Assembly: GCA_934621705.1 (NCBI GenBank)
Contig: CAKTUP010000115.1
Span: forward strand, 1 to 6,089
DNA length: 6,089 nucleotides
From: an uncultured Petrimonas sp.
GTDB lineage: Bacteria > Bacteroidota > Bacteroidia > Bacteroidales > Dysgonomonadaceae
Direction: 5' to 3'
In this document: positions 4,904 to 6,089 of the stretch, one piece after another
Numbering within the stretch: position 1 is the first letter of the stretch
Layout: each line of letters opens with the position of its first letter
Notes under the pieces: model-generated
What the model was told of the DNA's origin: nothing
The model's database searches: none
Seen by the model: only the letters and a program-made list of their open reading frames with translations
Position numbers and translations under genes: made by a program

Positions 4904-6089
4904 ACCCCGCCCGGTTAATTCCATTCCGTAAATCGCCGTTGCATTCGTTGATGAGAATGGCTTTCAGCTTTTCGGCAATTTCGGGATAGTTGTCGATTAA
5001 ATTACTTCGTTCCTGCGGGTCGATGTTCAAATTATATAGTTCGAAAACGTTTTTTGGCGCATAATGCCGAAGTTTCCTTCCCGAATTTTCGATGATGGCC
5101 GGCCCTAGGTTGGAGCCGTAAACCACGTAACGGTTTTCGGACAAAAATACGTTTTCCGTCAATGTTTTCCAAATGGAAATGCCGTCTTTTTGTGCGGAAA
5201 GTTTCACGCCGAGCATTTCCGCAAACGTGGGTAGTAAGTCGTAATTGGACACCAATTGCGTGCTGACGCTGTTTTCGGCAAAGCGGCCTTTCCAGTAAAA
5301 CGTGAGCGGAACGTTCACGCCGCCTTCCAGATTACTACGCTTCAACCCCGCCATTGATGCGTTTCCGTTGAATACGTCGCCCGAAAGCGAGGTGTAATAT
5401 TTATCGGCGAAATCGTCGAAAAGGTTGCCCGTTTGCAAGTTGCGGTACGGCTTTTCCACGCGTCCCTTTTGAGAATAGTAAATTTCGTGTCCGTTGTCGG
5501 ACGAGAAAATAACGATGGTATTTTCCTCCAATCCCTGTTTGCGCAGTTCCTGCATAATCATTCCCACGTGAATGTCCAGCATTTTCACCATCGAAGCGTA
5601 CTCTTTTTCAATGGCTGTAAGAGCAGGATTGTTGGCGATTTCGGGATACACTTCCGGAACGGCTACCGGCCCGTGTGGCAGCTGCGTGGGATGAAAGAGG
5701 AAAAACGGTTTATTTTTGTTCTCGCGGATGAACGTTAGAATTTTCTCGATAAACAAATCCTGCGAATAAACGGCTTTTCCCTTCCTATCGTGCCGTTCGG
5801 CGTACGTTTCGGGCGTTTCCTGCTCAATGCTTTTCCCGCAATTCAGGTGTGTATTTCCCGCAATATCTACAATTTTTCCGTTATCGAACAACCACGGCGG
5901 ATAAAAGCCGTGGCAACGCACGTGATCGAGGTACCCGTAATAGTAATCCCAGCCGTGTCGCTGCATTTGCCGGCGAGTAGCCGTAAATCCCCATTCCAAT
6001 TTGCCGATTTGCGCGGTAACGTAGCCGGCTTGTTGGAAAACCTGTGGCAAATAAAGGTCGTTTTTGGGCAGAACGATATCGTTTTTGTC
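4902..6089 (-). CDS. S1-type sulfatase, C-terminal 395 residues (5' end outside window)
   Basis: The frame is open to the right edge, so the N-terminus is missing, including the formylglycine motif (C/S-x-P-S-R) and any signal peptide. The TTG at 6050 is an internal Leu codon, not a start. Family marks in the visible fragment, numbered from the edge: LPQVFQQAGYVTAQIGK (14-30), the helix and strand that precede the usual GKWHxG motif, here GKLEWG; HGP with His139 (139-141); SSDNGHE (196-202) with Asp198, Asn199 and His201 as metal and sulfate ligands; LKRSNLEGGVNVPL (249-262) with Lys250; and the C-terminal ELYNLNIDPQERSNL typical of the fold. The enzyme hydrolyses sulfate esters, most likely on a sugar given the two glycosidases downstream, and probably in the periplasm. 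The S1 subfamily and exact sulfate position cannot be assigned by eye. It ends 149 bp before the GH110 start, and its stop codon sits at the edge of the GC-rich repeat. Confidence 0.9.
   Translation of the reverse strand, partial: DKNDIVLPKNDLYLPQVFQQAGYVTAQIGKLEWGFTATRRQMQRHGWDYYYGYLDHVRCHGFYPPWLFDNGKIVDIAGNTHLNCGKSIEQETPETYAERHDRKGKAVYSQDLFIEKILTFIRENKNKPFFLFHPTQLPHGPVAVPEVYPEIANNPALTAIEKEYASMVKMLDIHVGMIMQELRKQGLEENTIVIFSSDNGHEIYYSQKGRVEKPYRNLQTGNLFDDFADKYYTSLSGDVFNGNASMAGLKRSNLEGGVNVPLTFYWKGRFAENSVSTQLVSNYDLLPTFAEMLGVKLSAQKDGISIWKTLTENVFLSENRYVVYGSNLGPAIIENSGRKLRHYAPKNVFELYNLNIDPQERSNLIDNYPEIAEKLKAILINECNGDLRNGINRAG

Overview
The window looks like a piece of a carbohydrate-degradation locus (polysaccharide utilisation locus type) from a Bacteroidota bacterium, probably of the Bacteroidales kind. 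The reasons are: a run of co-oriented secreted lipoprotein glycosidases with a sulfatase, the families present (GH95, GH110, S1 sulfatase), start codons preceded by A/T-rich sequence without a clear Shine-Dalgarno, and a sequence matching the Bacteroides -7 consensus TAnnTTTG. No SusC/SusD pair, regulator, tRNA, rRNA, transposase or CRISPR array is visible.

All four genes lie on the minus strand, so transcription runs from high to low coordinates. In that order: (1) the C-terminal part of an S1-type sulfatase (4902-6089, 5' end outside the window); (2) a complete GH110 alpha-galactosidase lipoprotein (2878-4752); (3) a complete GH95 alpha-L-fucosidase-type lipoprotein (372-2795); (4) the first 32 codons of another lipoprotein (1-96), which continues past the left edge. 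The spacers are 149, 82 and 275 bp.

The enzymes fit one job. GH110 removes alpha-1,3-linked galactose, GH95 typically removes alpha-1,2-linked fucose, and the sulfatase removes sulfate esters. Blood-group-B-type or mucin-like glycans carry all three groups, so capping-residue removal from such glycans is the simplest reading. A sulfated, fucosylated plant or algal galactan is an alternative.

The less ordinary content is in the spacers. Each carries a different inverted-repeat element: a GC-rich REP/BIME-like pair of hairpins (4790-4903), a tandem pair of GACAG/CTGTC hairpins (2811-2879), and a heptamer-based GCCAATAGC/TTAGCCA inverted repeat (151-265). A fourth, AT-rich inverted repeat spans the GH95 stop codon (308-383). 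All three visible stop codons lie inside or at the edge of a repeat arm. In two of the inverted repeats the only mismatches become G-U pairs in the minus-strand transcript, which suggests structure in the mRNA. A candidate TAnnTTTG promoter (267-274) would start a transcript just before the heptamer hairpin, giving the last lipoprotein gene a structured leader.
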